DNA from: Rhizobiales bacterium Y(2018)
GTDB taxonomy: Bacteria > Pseudomonadota > Alphaproteobacteria > Rhizobiales > Aestuariivirgaceae
Assembly (NCBI GenBank): GCA_005502925.1
Contig: SCPD01000020.1
Location: 52,472 to 116,471, forward strand
Length of the DNA stretch: 64,000 nt
Direction: 5' to 3'
Part shown: positions 43,723-52,673 of the stretch, piece after piece
Position numbering within the stretch: the first letter of the stretch is position 1
How the letters are laid out: every line of letters starts with the position of its first letter
Position numbers and translations under genes: made by a program
Notes under the pieces: generated by a model
Seen by the model: only the letters and a program-made list of their open reading frames with translations
Told to the model about the DNA's origin: nothing
The model's database searches: none

Positions 43723-44864
43723 GAAGCGTCCTACCGCCGCGTCGACGATTTGCCTGGTGGGGTTCCCAGGTCGCGACGCTCGCGGTGGTGACGGCCTTGG
43801 TGGGACTGTCCATCTCCAATCTCGTTCAAAATCTTGATACCCGCAATTTGAAGCTCGGCTTCGATTTTCTCAATCAGCAGGCTGGATTCGAAATCGGTTT
43901 CAGCATCCTTCCGTTCAGCGCGAAGAGCACTTTTTGGGATGTCTTCGTCATCGGGCTTGCGAACACCCTGTTGGTGACGGTGATTGGAGTCGCCGCCGCC
44001 ACCATCTTGGGTGTCTCAGTGGGTTTGGCAAGAGTATCGGCCAATCGCGCTTTGTCGAACGCGGCTCTGATCTACGTCGAAGTCTTCAGAAATCTGCCTC
44101 TGCTGATGCAGATCCTGCTCTGGTACAATGTCGTGCTGCGCGCATTGCCGGCGCCGCGGCAGGCCTATGACTTTTGGGACGCCCTGTTCCTGAGCAATCG
44201 TGGCCTGTATTTTCCCTGGTTCTCGTTCAATCCGGTGTTCTCCTGGTCGCCCTGGATCGCGGCGATTCTCCTCCTCGCCTGCCTTTTAGCCATCACCGGA
44301 TATGTCACGTCGAAAAGCGCACTTGCGGCGACGGTCTCGGGACTTGGGGCCATCGTCATTGGGGGCTTTGTGCTCGCCGCCATCCACCCGGAGGCCATTG
44401 ACGTTTCGATCCCGCGGCTCGACGGTTTCGATTTCTCGGAAGGCTTCGTCGTAAGACCGGAGCTGGCGGCGCTGGTGGTGGCGCTGTCGGTCTACAACGG
44501 GGCGTTCATCGCCGAGCTCGTTCGCGGGGCGATCGAAGCTGTCGGAAGAGGGCAGAAAGAGGCCGCCCTTGCGCTCGGCCTGAGCCGGCGGCTCGCCTTC
44601 AAGCTGGTGGTGTTTCCGCAATGCCTCAGAATCCTCGTTCCGCCGTTGATCAATCAACACCTGAATCTGCTGAAGGCCTCCTCCTTGGCGATTGCCGTCG
44701 GGTATCCGGACCTGGTCAACGTGTTCGTCGGAACCGCGTTGAATCAGACCGGCCGCGCGCTGGAAATCGTGTCGCTGACGATGGCGACATACCTCGCCAT
44801 TGGAATGGTAATCAGCGCGATCGGTGCCCGGGTCAACGCGTCAACCCGGATTGTCGAGCGATGA
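43719..44864 (+). CDS. aapQ: General amino acid ABC transporter permease, AapQ-like
   Basis: A 381-residue permease of the HisQ/HisM family with the long extra region of AapQ/BztB. Recognised by WWGSQVATLAVVTALVGLSI, NLQTRN-like segment LVQNLDTRNLKLGFDFL, and the EAA loop GQKEAALALGLSRRLAFKLV. AapQ with AapM forms the channel of the broad-specificity L-amino acid importer of rhizobia. Overlaps the aldolase stop and the aapM start by four bases each. Confidence 0.85.
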   Translation: MRSVLPPRRRFAWWGSQVATLAVVTALVGLSISNLVQNLDTRNLKLGFDFLNQQAGFEIGFSILPFSAKSTFWDVFVIGLANTLLVTVIGVAAATILGVSVGLARVSANRALSNAALIYVEVFRNLPLLMQILLWYNVVLRALPAPRQAYDFWDALFLSNRGLYFPWFSFNPVFSWSPWIAAILLLACLLAITGYVTSKSALAATVSGLGAIVIGGFVLAAIHPEAIDVSIPRLDGFDFSEGFVVRPELAALVVALSVYNGAFIAELVRGAIEAVGRGQKEAALALGLSRRLAFKLVVFPQCLRILVPPLINQHLNLLKASSLAIAVGYPDLVNVFVGTALNQTGRALEIVSLTMATYLAIGMVISAIGARVNASTRIVER

Positions 44865-45949
44865 CGGCCGTGCCGATCAGCGAGAGTCCGGCATGGCCGG
44901 CCGCTTCGGACCGTGCATGGCGCAGGCTGAAGGCGAATTACTTCAGGAATGCCCGTGATGGCATGACGACGTTATTCGTCGTGGGCCTGGCACTCTACCT
45001 CCTGTACTTGGTGATACCCTGGGCGATCCTGAACGCGACGTGGTTCGGTGCGGGCCGCGCTGATTGTCAGCAGGACGGCGCGTGCTGGGCGTTCATCACA
45101 AATCGCTTCGGCCAGTTCATATTCGGCTTCTATCCCAGTGGTCAGCAATGGCGGGTGGAGCTTGCTGGCGGCCTTTTCGCCATCGGCCTCATCGCCCTCG
45201 CCATACCGGGATTGCCGTTCAAGCCCACCATAGGCGCCTTTGTACTGTTTGTGCTTCCGGCGGTTGCCTGTTTTCTTCTTGCTGGAGGCGCTTTGGGGCT
45301 CGCGCCGGTGGGCACCGAGCAGTGGGGCGGTTTGATGCTGACGCTGACCGTCGCGACATCCGTATTCGGGCTTTCTTTCGTGCTCGGCCTGATATTGATG
45401 CTCGGTCGGAGCTGCGGCATGCCGGTCTTCAAGATACTCAGCACTCTGACGATCGAGCTCTGCCGCGGACTGCCTCTGGTCATGGTCTTGTTCATGGCGA
45501 TAACGATGCTTCCGTTCTTCTTTCCCTCGGGATTCGATCTGAACAAGCTGGCTCTTACGGTCTTCGCCATGGCTCTGTTCCAGAGCGCGTTCTTTGCCGA
45601 AGTGTTTCGCGGCGGCCTTCAGGCGATAGGGAAAGGACAATACGAGGCTTGCACAGCCCTCGGATTGGGATATTGGAAGACGCATTACCTGGTGATACTG
45701 CCTCAAGTCCTGAGAAACACAGTTCCCGCAATCATAAACAACTCCATCAGTTTGATAAAGGACACGACCTTGATCATGGTGGTCGGTCTTTTTGATCTGT
45801 TGAATATCGTGAACGCCGGTACTGCCGACCCGAATTGGCTGGGCTCGACGCTCGAGGGATACGTATTCGTCGGGCTTGTGTTCTGGATCATCTGCTTCTG
45901 CCTGTCGAGATGCGGCGAATCGTTGGAGCGCAGCTTGCGCACAGGCTGA
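44861..45949 (+). CDS. aapM: General amino acid ABC transporter permease, AapM-like
   Basis: A 362-residue permease resembling AapM/BztC. Early hydrophobic helix TLFVVGLALYLLYLVIPWAI, an exterior segment with CQQDGACWAFI, and the EAA loop GQYEACTALGLGYWKTHYLV then ILPQVLRNTVPAIINNSI. The ATG at 44861 overlaps the aapQ stop; an upstream in-frame reading lies within aapQ and was rejected. Confidence 0.85.
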   Translation: MTAVPISESPAWPAASDRAWRRLKANYFRNARDGMTTLFVVGLALYLLYLVIPWAILNATWFGAGRADCQQDGACWAFITNRFGQFIFGFYPSGQQWRVELAGGLFAIGLIALAIPGLPFKPTIGAFVLFVLPAVACFLLAGGALGLAPVGTEQWGGLMLTLTVATSVFGLSFVLGLILMLGRSCGMPVFKILSTLTIELCRGLPLVMVLFMAITMLPFFFPSGFDLNKLALTVFAMALFQSAFFAEVFRGGLQAIGKGQYEACTALGLGYWKTHYLVILPQVLRNTVPAIINNSISLIKDTTLIMVVGLFDLLNIVNAGTADPNWLGSTLEGYVFVGLVFWIICFCLSRCGESLERSLRTG

Positions 45950-46053
45950 AGTGCCGCGGAAAAACTCTGAGTAAAAACAAGAGAAGTGTGCATTTCAGTG
46001 GAAATGCGCAGGGCTGTCGTCATGGAAATTCAACATCGCAGAAAGGGAGTAAG

Positions 46054-47091
46054 ATGACTGAGTTCAAAAAAATGGGGCTTGCTTTGCTGGCCTGGGCGCT
46101 TCTGATCACGCCGGGCATCGCGCTGGCGGACCAGGGCTCCACCGTGAAGGCGATCTCGGCGCGTGGCGAATTGCTATGCGGCGTCACCACCGGGAAAGGA
46201 ACAGGGTTCAGCACGCTCGACGACAAAGGCGTATGGAACGGCATGGAGGTCGATTTCTGCCGCGCGATCGCAGTTGCCCTTCTGGGCGATGCGAGCAAGG
46301 TGAAGTTCGCGCCGCTCGAATTCAAATCGGTCATTGCGTCCCTCCAGTCCGGCGCCATCGACGTCGCGGCCCGGCAGGTAACATGGACATTTACCCGCGA
46401 CAGCGAATTCAACCTCGATTGGGCGGGCATCTATTTGTATGACGGCCAGGCTTTCATTGCGTCGAAGGCCATAGGTGTCGACAGCGCATTGGATCTGAAC
46501 GGCGCGACAGTGTGCGTGACCTCGGGCTCGACCAATGAGCTGAACATTTCGGACTATTTCCGGTCGCACGAGATGAAGTTCGTGCCGATCGTCGGCGACA
46601 GCATCGAGCAGAATGCCGCGAATCTGGAGGCCGGGCGCTGCGACGTCTACACCAACGACCTCTCCACCCTGGTGAGCCTCAAGTCGACCATGGCGAAGCC
46701 GGACAACTGGGTCATTCTGCCGGAAGTCATCTCGAAGGAGCCGCTCGGACCAGTCGTCAGGCAGGAAGATCCGCAATTCAGCGATATTGTCCGGTGGACC
46801 CTGAACGTGTTGATCGCCGCCGAAGAACTCGGCGTGAACAAGGAGAGTGTCATCCAGATGGTGGAGACTTCGAACAATCCTGAAGTGCAGCGCCTGCTCG
46901 GCAAGTCCGGCGAGATGGGGGCCAAGCTGGGGCTCGCGAATGATTGGGTGGTAAAGGTCATATCTGCGGTCGGCAATTATGGTGAGATCTTCGATCGCAA
47001 TCTGGGCAAGGACAGCCTGATCAAGATGCCGCGCGGTGCCTCGGCATTGTGGACGAATGGGGGTCTGCTTTATCCGCTTCCGTATAGGTGA
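46054..47091 (+). CDS. aapJ: General amino acid ABC transporter binding protein, AapJ-like
   Basis: A 345-residue family 3 periplasmic binding protein. Signal peptide MTEFKKMGLALLAWALLITP to about ALA. The mature part ISARGELLCGVTTGKGTGFS, EVDFCRAIAVALLGD and RCDVYTNDLSTLVSLKS are typical of AapJ/BztA. GGGAG lies six bases before the ATG. It follows aapM by 104 bases. In the usual aapJQMP operon the binding protein comes first and an ATPase (AapP) last; here the order is changed and no ATPase gene follows. A terminator lies at 47116. Confidence 0.85.
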   Translation: MTEFKKMGLALLAWALLITPGIALADQGSTVKAISARGELLCGVTTGKGTGFSTLDDKGVWNGMEVDFCRAIAVALLGDASKVKFAPLEFKSVIASLQSGAIDVAARQVTWTFTRDSEFNLDWAGIYLYDGQAFIASKAIGVDSALDLNGATVCVTSGSTNELNISDYFRSHEMKFVPIVGDSIEQNAANLEAGRCDVYTNDLSTLVSLKSTMAKPDNWVILPEVISKEPLGPVVRQEDPQFSDIVRWTLNVLIAAEELGVNKESVIQMVETSNNPEVQRLLGKSGEMGAKLGLANDWVVKVISAVGNYGEIFDRNLGKDSLIKMPRGASALWTNGGLLYPLPYR

Positions 47092-47115
47092 TGCGGCGCC
47101 GCGGCTCGAGCGAGG

Positions 47116-47142
47116 AAAAAGGGGCGGAAACGCCCCTTTTTT
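47116..47142 (+). terminator. Rho-independent terminator after aapJ
   Basis: GGGGCG, loop GAAA, CGCCCC, then six T. A further run of five A upstream can pair with the T run. It closes the threonine aldolase-aap transcription unit. Confidence 0.9.
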
Positions 47143-47217
47143 GTTGCGGTTCCTTGCGCCTCTACTCTCAAAATGGGAAATTGCTGAAAACAATATGTCG
47201 GACCGGATCATGCAAAG

Positions 47218-47718
47218 ATGAGCGATAGACCTGTTCTTGACCGGTTGGACCGGAAGATTCTCAACGCATTACAGCGCGACAGCGGACAATCCAACAAGGA
47301 CCTCGCCAAGCGCGTCGGCACGTCGGCGCCCTCCTGCCTGCGCCGCGTCAGGCGCCTGCGCCAGCTGGGTCTCATCGCGGCGGATATCGCTCTCATCAAC
47401 CGGGAGAAGGTCGGTGGGGTCGTGGCCATCACGACCCTGAATCTCTCCTCGCATGATATGCAATCCCGGGATCAGCTGCTCAAGCTGATCCGCTCGATAC
47501 CCGAGATCACGCAGTGCTACATGATCACGGGCGGCGAGGACATGCTCCTGATATCCTATCTTCGCCGCCTCGAGGATTTCGAAGAGGTGATCGCCAAGAC
47601 GATTTCCGAATGCAAGGTCGTGGCCAAGCTCAACACGACCATTGCCTATCGGACCCTGAAATTCGAACCTTTTATCGGGTTTGAAGATGCCTCTTGGGAC
47701 GAGCTCCGGATCGACTGA
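47218..47718 (+). CDS. Lrp/AsnC-family transcriptional regulator
   Basis: A 166-residue regulator with LDRLDRKILNALQRDSGQSN and the recognition part VGTSAPSCLRRVRRLRQLG in the N-terminal domain, and a RAM domain with ITQCYMITGGEDMLLISYL. It is in the same direction as the aap genes but separated by the terminator, and lies upstream of the hydantoinase genes. It is likely to respond to an amino acid and to control one or both groups. Confidence 0.9.
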   Translation: MSDRPVLDRLDRKILNALQRDSGQSNKDLAKRVGTSAPSCLRRVRRLRQLGLIAADIALINREKVGGVVAITTLNLSSHDMQSRDQLLKLIRSIPEITQCYMITGGEDMLLISYLRRLEDFEEVIAKTISECKVVAKLNTTIAYRTLKFEPFIGFEDASWDELRID

Positions 47719-47792
47719 AATATAGTTTCATCCCGGCGGCAAGGCAGCCTCGCATATTTCATATCTCGCCGATCATTTCATCAGAAGGAGCG

Positions 47793-47843
47793 ATGGCAAC
47801 CGCTATTGTTGTTTTCGTGAAAAGATCGAGCGGAACGGTATGA
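47793..47843 (+). CDS. Possible 16-codon leader peptide
   Basis: An ATG with an excellent Shine-Dalgarno (AGAAGGAG, five bases upstream) opens a 16-codon frame (MATAIVVFVKRSSGTV). It is in the gap of 257 bases between the Lrp gene and hydantoinase B. It may be a short leader; the rest of the gap shows nothing clear. Weak evidence. Confidence 0.25.
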   Translation: MATAIVVFVKRSSGTV

Positions 47844-47975
47844 TCGACCTAGACAACGACACCAGGACCAGGCCAGCCAGGGGCGCGGCGGGCATCCATG
47901 CCCGTGAGCGCAACATATCCCTCCGTATCGGGCGTTTATCGACCCGGCTTCCCATGGCGCGGGAGGAAACAGCCG

Positions 47976-49628
47976 ATGCCGATTGATCCCATCACGATAT
48001 CGATCATCCAGCATCGGCTCTATTACGTGAATGCGGAGATGAGCGAGGCGATGCTGCGCACGGCCTACTCGCAGATTCTGAACTCCAGCCGCGACTTCTC
48101 GATCGGCATTTTCGATGGCGAGGGACGCCTTATCTCGCAAGCCGACAATTTGCCGGTGCATGTCGGCGGCCTGCCCTTCGCGATGGCTGAAGTCAGAAGG
48201 AGATTCGCGGCGCGTATCGAGCGGGGCGATGTGTTTCTGGTGAATGATCCCTATTATGGCGGCAGCCATCTGCCGGATATCACCTGTTTCGTGCCGATCT
48301 TCGCCGGCCTTGAGACCGAGCCCATCTTCTGGGCCGTCAACCGGTCGCATTCAAGCGACATCGGTGGATCGGCCGCCGGCTCCTACAATCCCGACGCGAC
48401 AGAAATCTGGCAGGAGGGCATCCGCATCACGCCGCTGAAGCTTTATCGCGCCGGCTGCCGGGACGACGATCTACTGCACATGCTGGCAACCAACGTCCGG
48501 CACTTCGATGACTTTATCGGAGATCTCAACGCGATGATCGGATCGATCCACGTCGGCGCGAAACGTCTCGCGGAGCTCATCGACGAATATGGCGCCGATG
48601 AATTGCGCGGTGCCATCGAGCACATTCTCGATGCGTCCGAGCACCAGACGCGCGCCGATATTTCGACATGGAAGGACGGTGTCTATTCCGGCCAATGTCT
48701 CCTCGACGACGATGGCCATGGTGCGGTGAATATTGCGATCAGGGCGCAGGTGACCGTTTCCGGCAGTGATATTCATGTCGACCTCTCCGGTACGGACCCG
48801 CAGGTCTCAGGGATCGTGAATTCCTCATACGCCAACACGATGTCGGCCGTGCACATGGCCATTGCCTATCTCACCCCAAGCGGCATCGCGAAGAACTCAG
48901 GGTCCTTCAGGCCGGTCAAGGTCACGACGAAGCAAGGAACCCTGGTCCATCCCTTCGCGCCCGCACCGGTGACGCTCTCCACCAATCACCCGGCGCAGGA
49001 AATCGCCGAAGCGATTTTCCGGGCTCTGGAAGGTTCCTGCCCCGACCGTGTCGTCGGCGGTTGGGGGCGACGCTTCCGCATTGCGCTTCAGGGGAAGGAT
49101 CCGAGAACCAGCCGCAACTTCATCTGGCATCTCTTTCATGGACGGCCGGGGGGAGGAGGGTCGGCAACCGCCGATGGCTGGCACGGAGCTGGTGAGCTTT
49201 CGAGCGGCGGCGGCCTGAAATTCAGCTCGATCGAAGTGGCCGAGGCCCGGTTTCCCTTGTTCTTCGCGGAGCATGAGTTTGCGCCCGGGACCGCCGGCGC
49301 GGGGAAGCACCGGGGCGGCTTTGGTTCTTCTGTGCGCATCCGGCTTGAAACCGACGCGCCGGTATCCGGGGTGACGGCAGGTGACGGCGCCGTGCATGCC
49401 CCGCATGGAATTGCCGGCGGCCGAAGCGGAACGCCTCATCGATACCATCACGTCAAGGCGGCGGATGGCATGTCCACCGTGTTGCCGACCAAGGCGACGC
49501 GGCTGAAATTCGCACCAGGCGACTGGCTGCACATTGTGTCCTCGGGCGGCGGCGGCTACGGCCCGCCGACCGCGCGAGGCAAGGCCGATCGGCTCAAGGA
49601 CGTGGAAGAAGGTTTTGCGGTGGGATGA
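47976..49628 (+). CDS. hyuB: Hydantoinase B / oxoprolinase family subunit
   Basis: A 550-residue protein of the hydantoinase B family (N-methylhydantoinase, oxoprolinase, acetone carboxylase alpha). Hallmarks are NSSRDFSIGIFDGEGRLISQ, NDPYYGGSHLPDITCFVPIF and NRSHSSDIGG. The ATG at 47976 has GGGAGGA upstream. Works with the A subunit encoded next in ATP-dependent ring opening of a lactam or hydantoin. Four bases separate it from the A subunit gene. Confidence 0.9.
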   Translation: MPIDPITISIIQHRLYYVNAEMSEAMLRTAYSQILNSSRDFSIGIFDGEGRLISQADNLPVHVGGLPFAMAEVRRRFAARIERGDVFLVNDPYYGGSHLPDITCFVPIFAGLETEPIFWAVNRSHSSDIGGSAAGSYNPDATEIWQEGIRITPLKLYRAGCRDDDLLHMLATNVRHFDDFIGDLNAMIGSIHVGAKRLAELIDEYGADELRGAIEHILDASEHQTRADISTWKDGVYSGQCLLDDDGHGAVNIAIRAQVTVSGSDIHVDLSGTDPQVSGIVNSSYANTMSAVHMAIAYLTPSGIAKNSGSFRPVKVTTKQGTLVHPFAPAPVTLSTNHPAQEIAEAIFRALEGSCPDRVVGGWGRRFRIALQGKDPRTSRNFIWHLFHGRPGGGGSATADGWHGAGELSSGGGLKFSSIEVAEARFPLFFAEHEFAPGTAGAGKHRGGFGSSVRIRLETDAPVSGVTAGDGAVHAPHGIAGGRSGTPHRYHHVKAADGMSTVLPTKATRLKFAPGDWLHIVSSGGGGYGPPTARGKADRLKDVEEGFAVG

Positions 49629-49632
49629 CGCC

Positions 49633-51762
49633 ATGAGCACGCACAATACATACAAGATCGGCATAGACGTCGGTGGGACATTCACGGATCTGGTCGCCGT
49701 CGATCAAAGAGGGCGGACCGCGAAAGCCAAGGTCTCTTCGACACCCGAGGATCAGTCTATTGGCCTGGTGGACGGGCTCGGCGCCCTCGCCGCGGAACTG
49801 GGGCTCGCGCCTGATCAGCTTCTGGCGCACACGCGGCTCATCATCCACGGCACGACGGCGGCGACGAATGCGCTGCTCGAAGGCAAGGGGGCGAAAGTCG
49901 GCTTGTTGACGACCGAAGGCTTTCGCGACGTCATCGAGCAGCGCGAGGGTTATAAGCCGGATCGCTACAATCTGCGTTTGCGCCCGCCGCCGGCCCTCGT
50001 ACCGCGGCATCTTCGCCTTCCTGTCCGCGAGCGGATGCGGTTTGACGGATCCATCGAACAGCCGTTGAACGAAGACTCGGTCCTCCAGGCAATCGAGCAG
50101 TTGAAACGGGCCGGATGCTCCGCGGTGGCCGTCTGCTTGCTGCACTCCTATCGCAATCCGGCTCATGAGCGGCGCGTGAGTGAATTGCTCGCCGAGCAGA
50201 TGCCGGAGGCCTATGTCTCGCTGTCCTCGCGGGTCCTGCCGATGATCAAGGAGTATGAGCGCTTTTCGACGACGGTGGTCAATGCCTATGTCGGCCCGGT
50301 TCTCGCGAACTATCTCGGCCGATTGCGATCGCGCGTTCAGGCCGCTGGATATGAGGGGGAGATCCTCATCATGCATTCGCATGGCGGTCTAGGCACCATC
50401 GAGGCTTCGATAGGTCTGGCCGCCGGATGCGTCTTGTCCGGTCCGGCAGGCGGCGTATCGGGCTGTATCATGGCGTCGCATCTCGCCGGCATTCCGGATT
50501 TGATAGCCTTCGATATGGGCGGAACGAGTTCGGACATAGCGCTGATTGTCGACGGCAAAGCCAGGATATCCAATGATCGCGACATTTCCGGTCTCAAAAT
50601 TGCATTGCCGACGATCGATATTCACACGATCGGATCGGGCGGCGGATCGATCGCGCGGGTGAACGACGGTGGGATTCTATCCGTTGGACCCGAAAGTGCC
50701 GGGGCCCAGCCCGGACCGGCATGTTATGGACGCGGCGGGAACCGCGCCACGACGACCGACGCGAATGTCGTGCTGGGGTATTTCGACGCGGCGAGCTTCA
50801 TGGGCGGACGGGTGGCGTTCGACCGGGCTGCCGCCGAGAAGGCCATTGCTGAGATCGCCGGCAGAATGAAGTGTACGCGCGAGGCCGCCGCCGAAGGTGT
50901 GGTGCGCGTGATCAACACGCAAATGGCCGAAGGGATCCGAATTGTGGCTGTCCGCGCCGGAAGGGACCCGCGCAATCACGCATTATTGTCATTCGGAGGC
51001 GCAGCCGGATTGCATGTTGCCGATATTGCACGCTCCTTGCGGATCAGGACGGTGCTGGTGCCGAGATCGGCCGCCGTCTTTTCAGCCTGGGGTATGCTTT
51101 CGACGGATTTGAAATATGAGCGCATCCGTACTGTCGCCGAAGATCTGTCGCCAGGCACGGTCGAAAGCCTGCCGCCTCTCATCTCGGCGATGCGGCAGGA
51201 ATGTATCGTGGAAGCTCTGGCGAGCGGCCTCGCGCCTGAACAGCTTGCCGCATCGATCACGCTCGACATGCGCTATGGCGAGCAGATATTCGAGATCGAT
51301 GTCGGCATCGAAAATGACGAACTGACGGCACCTGAGGCGACCCGGATCCTGGCTGAGAGATTCCATGTCCGGCACGCGGAGCTTTACGGTTATGCGTCTC
51401 GGGCACAACGGATTGTCGTCGCAAATGTCAGGCTTTCGGTGACGACACCTTCGGGCATTCGCCCGGGGATCGACATCGCCACGGCACATGAGATGCGGGA
51501 TGCGGACACCCGGCGGATTTATCTGGATGGCTGGACAGATGTGCCGGTGGTGGATTTCGAATCCCTGTCTCCTGGAGCTCGCGTGACCGGTCCATGCCTT
51601 CTCAGGTCGCGAACCACCTCGATTATTCTCAAACAAGGCGATGTCGGCGAGATCGACGCTCTGGGCTGGCTTAGGATCGAGGTCGGCATGCCGGGAGCGC
51701 ACCGATACGCAGGCGGCGAAGCCGATTCTCGCTCGATCGAGTTGGTTGAAGCGAATGGCTGA
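49633..51762 (+). CDS. hyuA: Hydantoinase A / oxoprolinase family subunit
   Basis: A 709-residue ATP-binding subunit. The N-terminal ASKHA-type phosphate motif is YKIGIDVGGTFTDLVAVD, and later AFDMGGTSSDIALIVDGKA and IGSGGGSIARVNDGG. Pairs with the HyuB subunit to hydrolyse a cyclic amide (hydantoin or 5-oxoproline type) at the cost of ATP. The ATG at 49633 follows the hyuB stop by four bases; an upstream reading overlaps hyuB and was rejected. Confidence 0.9.
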   Translation: MSTHNTYKIGIDVGGTFTDLVAVDQRGRTAKAKVSSTPEDQSIGLVDGLGALAAELGLAPDQLLAHTRLIIHGTTAATNALLEGKGAKVGLLTTEGFRDVIEQREGYKPDRYNLRLRPPPALVPRHLRLPVRERMRFDGSIEQPLNEDSVLQAIEQLKRAGCSAVAVCLLHSYRNPAHERRVSELLAEQMPEAYVSLSSRVLPMIKEYERFSTTVVNAYVGPVLANYLGRLRSRVQAAGYEGEILIMHSHGGLGTIEASIGLAAGCVLSGPAGGVSGCIMASHLAGIPDLIAFDMGGTSSDIALIVDGKARISNDRDISGLKIALPTIDIHTIGSGGGSIARVNDGGILSVGPESAGAQPGPACYGRGGNRATTTDANVVLGYFDAASFMGGRVAFDRAAAEKAIAEIAGRMKCTREAAAEGVVRVINTQMAEGIRIVAVRAGRDPRNHALLSFGGAAGLHVADIARSLRIRTVLVPRSAAVFSAWGMLSTDLKYERIRTVAEDLSPGTVESLPPLISAMRQECIVEALASGLAPEQLAASITLDMRYGEQIFEIDVGIENDELTAPEATRILAERFHVRHAELYGYASRAQRIVVANVRLSVTTPSGIRPGIDIATAHEMRDADTRRIYLDGWTDVPVVDFESLSPGARVTGPCLLRSRTTSIILKQGDVGEIDALGWLRIEVGMPGAHRYAGGEADSRSIELVEANG

Positions 51763-51811
51763 AGGTGTCGGCCATGATAAACTCGAGCGATCACAAAGAG
51801 AGGTTACAAAA

Positions 51812-52624
51812 ATGGGCGAAGCAATACGAAGAGTGATGATTACGGGTGCCGCGGGCAGGATCGGGCAAACCCTGTCAAGAGCATTCGAGGGGAATTATGC
51901 GACGCTGCGCCTGTTCGATCTGAAACCGGCGGAGAAGTCGCATCCGGATACCGAGGTCGTCATAGGCGATCTCATGGATTTTGACGCGCTCGTCATCGCC
52001 TTGCAGGACATCGACTGTGTCATACATCTGGCGGCCATCCCCGAAGAATGGCCATTCGAAGAACTGGTGGAGCCGAACATCCTGGGCACATATCAGCTCT
52101 TCGAGGCGGCGCGGCGGGCGGGTGTGCGCCGGATCATTTATGCGAGTTCGATACAGGCGGTGGGCTTTCACCGTCAGGCCACCGGCGTCAGCCAGAGCAG
52201 CCGGATAAGGCCGAGCGGCTTCTACGGCGTCACGAAGGCATTTGGCGAGGCCTTGGCCAGCCTCTATGCCGACAAATACGGTCTCTCGGTCGCTTGCCTG
52301 CGCATCGCCTCGTTCGAGCCGCAGCCGGAAGATCAGCGTCAACTGGCGACCTGGCTCAGCCCACAGGATTGCGTGAAGCTCTTCAAGGCTTGCATCGATG
52401 CCGCGCCTTTCTCATTCGCGACTGTATATGGCGTGTCCGCGAATGCGAGGACAGTTGTCAAGGATGCGCCCCCCGCCGAGATCGATTTTCGTCCCAGTGA
52501 CGATGCGGAGAGGTTTCTGGAGACGGTGGGATTCGATCCAAATCTGGAAACCGCGATGAGCTTGTTTGCCGGCGGCGGCTATTGCGGCGAAGGTTTTGTC
52601 GGGGAATTCGACCGTGTGAAATGA
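51812..52624 (+). CDS. NAD-dependent epimerase/dehydratase family, uronate-dehydrogenase-like
   Basis: A 270-residue extended SDR. The NAD motif is VMITGAAGRIGQTLSRAF, the active site is ASSIQAVGFHRQ with the Tyr-Lys pair in FYGVTKAFGEALASLYA. Length and layout resemble bacterial uronate dehydrogenase, which oxidises glucuronate or galacturonate to a lactone. AGAGAGG lies about ten bases upstream of the ATG at 51812; an ATG at 51755 overlapping hyuA is possible. Its substrate in this cluster is unknown. Confidence 0.8.
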   Translation: MGEAIRRVMITGAAGRIGQTLSRAFEGNYATLRLFDLKPAEKSHPDTEVVIGDLMDFDALVIALQDIDCVIHLAAIPEEWPFEELVEPNILGTYQLFEAARRAGVRRIIYASSIQAVGFHRQATGVSQSSRIRPSGFYGVTKAFGEALASLYADKYGLSVACLRIASFEPQPEDQRQLATWLSPQDCVKLFKACIDAAPFSFATVYGVSANARTVVKDAPPAEIDFRPSDDAERFLETVGFDPNLETAMSLFAGGGYCGEGFVGEFDRVK

Positions 52625-52673
52625 CCGCGCGTCGGCTGCACTTCCACGAGCGTGCTGTGTAGAGGAAACATCT

